Shown here in pieces: positions 5,433 to 5,495 of a stretch of 5,495 bases of DNA. The notes under the pieces are model-generated. The model saw only the letters and a list, made by a program, of their open reading frames with translations. It had not been told where the DNA came from and did not search any database. The stretch comes from an uncultured Bacillaceae bacterium (GTDB lineage: Bacteria > Bacillota > Bacilli > Bacillales > Alkalibacillaceae). Made by a program: the position numbers and the translations under genes. Location: NCBI GenBank assembly GCA_937958375.1, contig CALGNY010000091.1, positions 1 through 5,495 of the forward strand. The letters run 5' to 3'. How positions within the stretch are numbered: the first letter of the stretch is position 1; every line of letters begins with the position of its first letter.

Positions 5433-5495
5433 GGTTGATTGTTTATAAGAGAGGGCTGACTGTTGATAAATGATGGCTGACTGTTGATAAACGCG
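5433..5495. repeat. 21-bp tandem repeat array, three units, cut by right edge
   Basis: Units start at 5433, 5454 and 5475, exactly 21 bp apart. Units two and three share the identical 18-base run from 5454 and 5475 apart from flanking bases, containing GGCTGACTGTTGATAAA; unit one is a diverged copy (GGTTGATTGTTTATAA). On the minus strand the array is open and reads heptads FINSQPS, FINSQPS, LINNQPT, then runs to a TGA at 5398-5396. Most differences between units fall at third codon positions in that frame, so it could be the C-terminal end of a minus-strand gene beginning outside the window. With 63 bases this is only a hint, so the sure statement is a repeat. Confidence 0.75.

Overview
The window looks like a chromosomal piece of a low-to-mid GC, endospore-forming-type Firmicute of the family Bacillaceae, probably a salt-adapted genus of the Halobacillus/Virgibacillus kind. 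This rests on an FtsE very close in sequence style to the Bacillus protein, Shine-Dalgarno-led genes, U-rich hairpin terminators, and exported proteins rich in Asp and Glu. The genus is an inference and cannot be fixed from the sequence alone.

All four convincing genes lie on the minus strand, so the biological order is right to left: ftsE (5054-4368), ftsX (4378-3485), a secreted coiled-coil M23 peptidase (3377 or 3392 to 1893) and a CtpB-type S41 protease (1672-176). ftsE and ftsX overlap by 11 bases and the M23 gene follows 107 bases after ftsX (from the preferred ATG). A hairpin terminator (1798-1834) separates this three-gene unit from ctpB, which has its own candidate promoter and ribosome binding site. 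A second strong terminator (135-171) follows ctpB directly.

The genes form a recognisable cell-wall remodelling module. FtsEX is the ABC-type complex that couples cytoplasmic ATP hydrolysis to cell-wall hydrolase activation outside the membrane. The third gene encodes a plausible hydrolase partner: it carries the coiled-coil segment typical of CwlO and PcsB, the known FtsEX partners, but joined to an M23 (LytM) domain with all zinc and catalytic residues present. CtpB is a PDZ serine protease with a peptidoglycan-binding domain; in other bacteria C-terminal processing proteases turn over wall hydrolases, so a regulatory link is possible but unproven.

The flanks are the least ordinary part. 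Positions 1-126 hold six diverged units on an exact 21-bp period, and 5433-5495 hold three units, also on a 21-bp period and cut by the window edge. Both arrays begin on their gene-proximal side with a similar G/T-rich segment (127-111 minus; 5424-5440 plus, 14 of 17 bases identical), so they face outward in inverted orientation. The 441 bp upstream of ftsE also contain an extended -10 promoter and a leader of about 140 nt with inverted repeats. I found no tRNA, rRNA, CRISPR array, insertion sequence or phage gene, and no clear new multi-gene system; the points most worth following are the M23 domain swap in the FtsEX partner and the paired 21-bp arrays.
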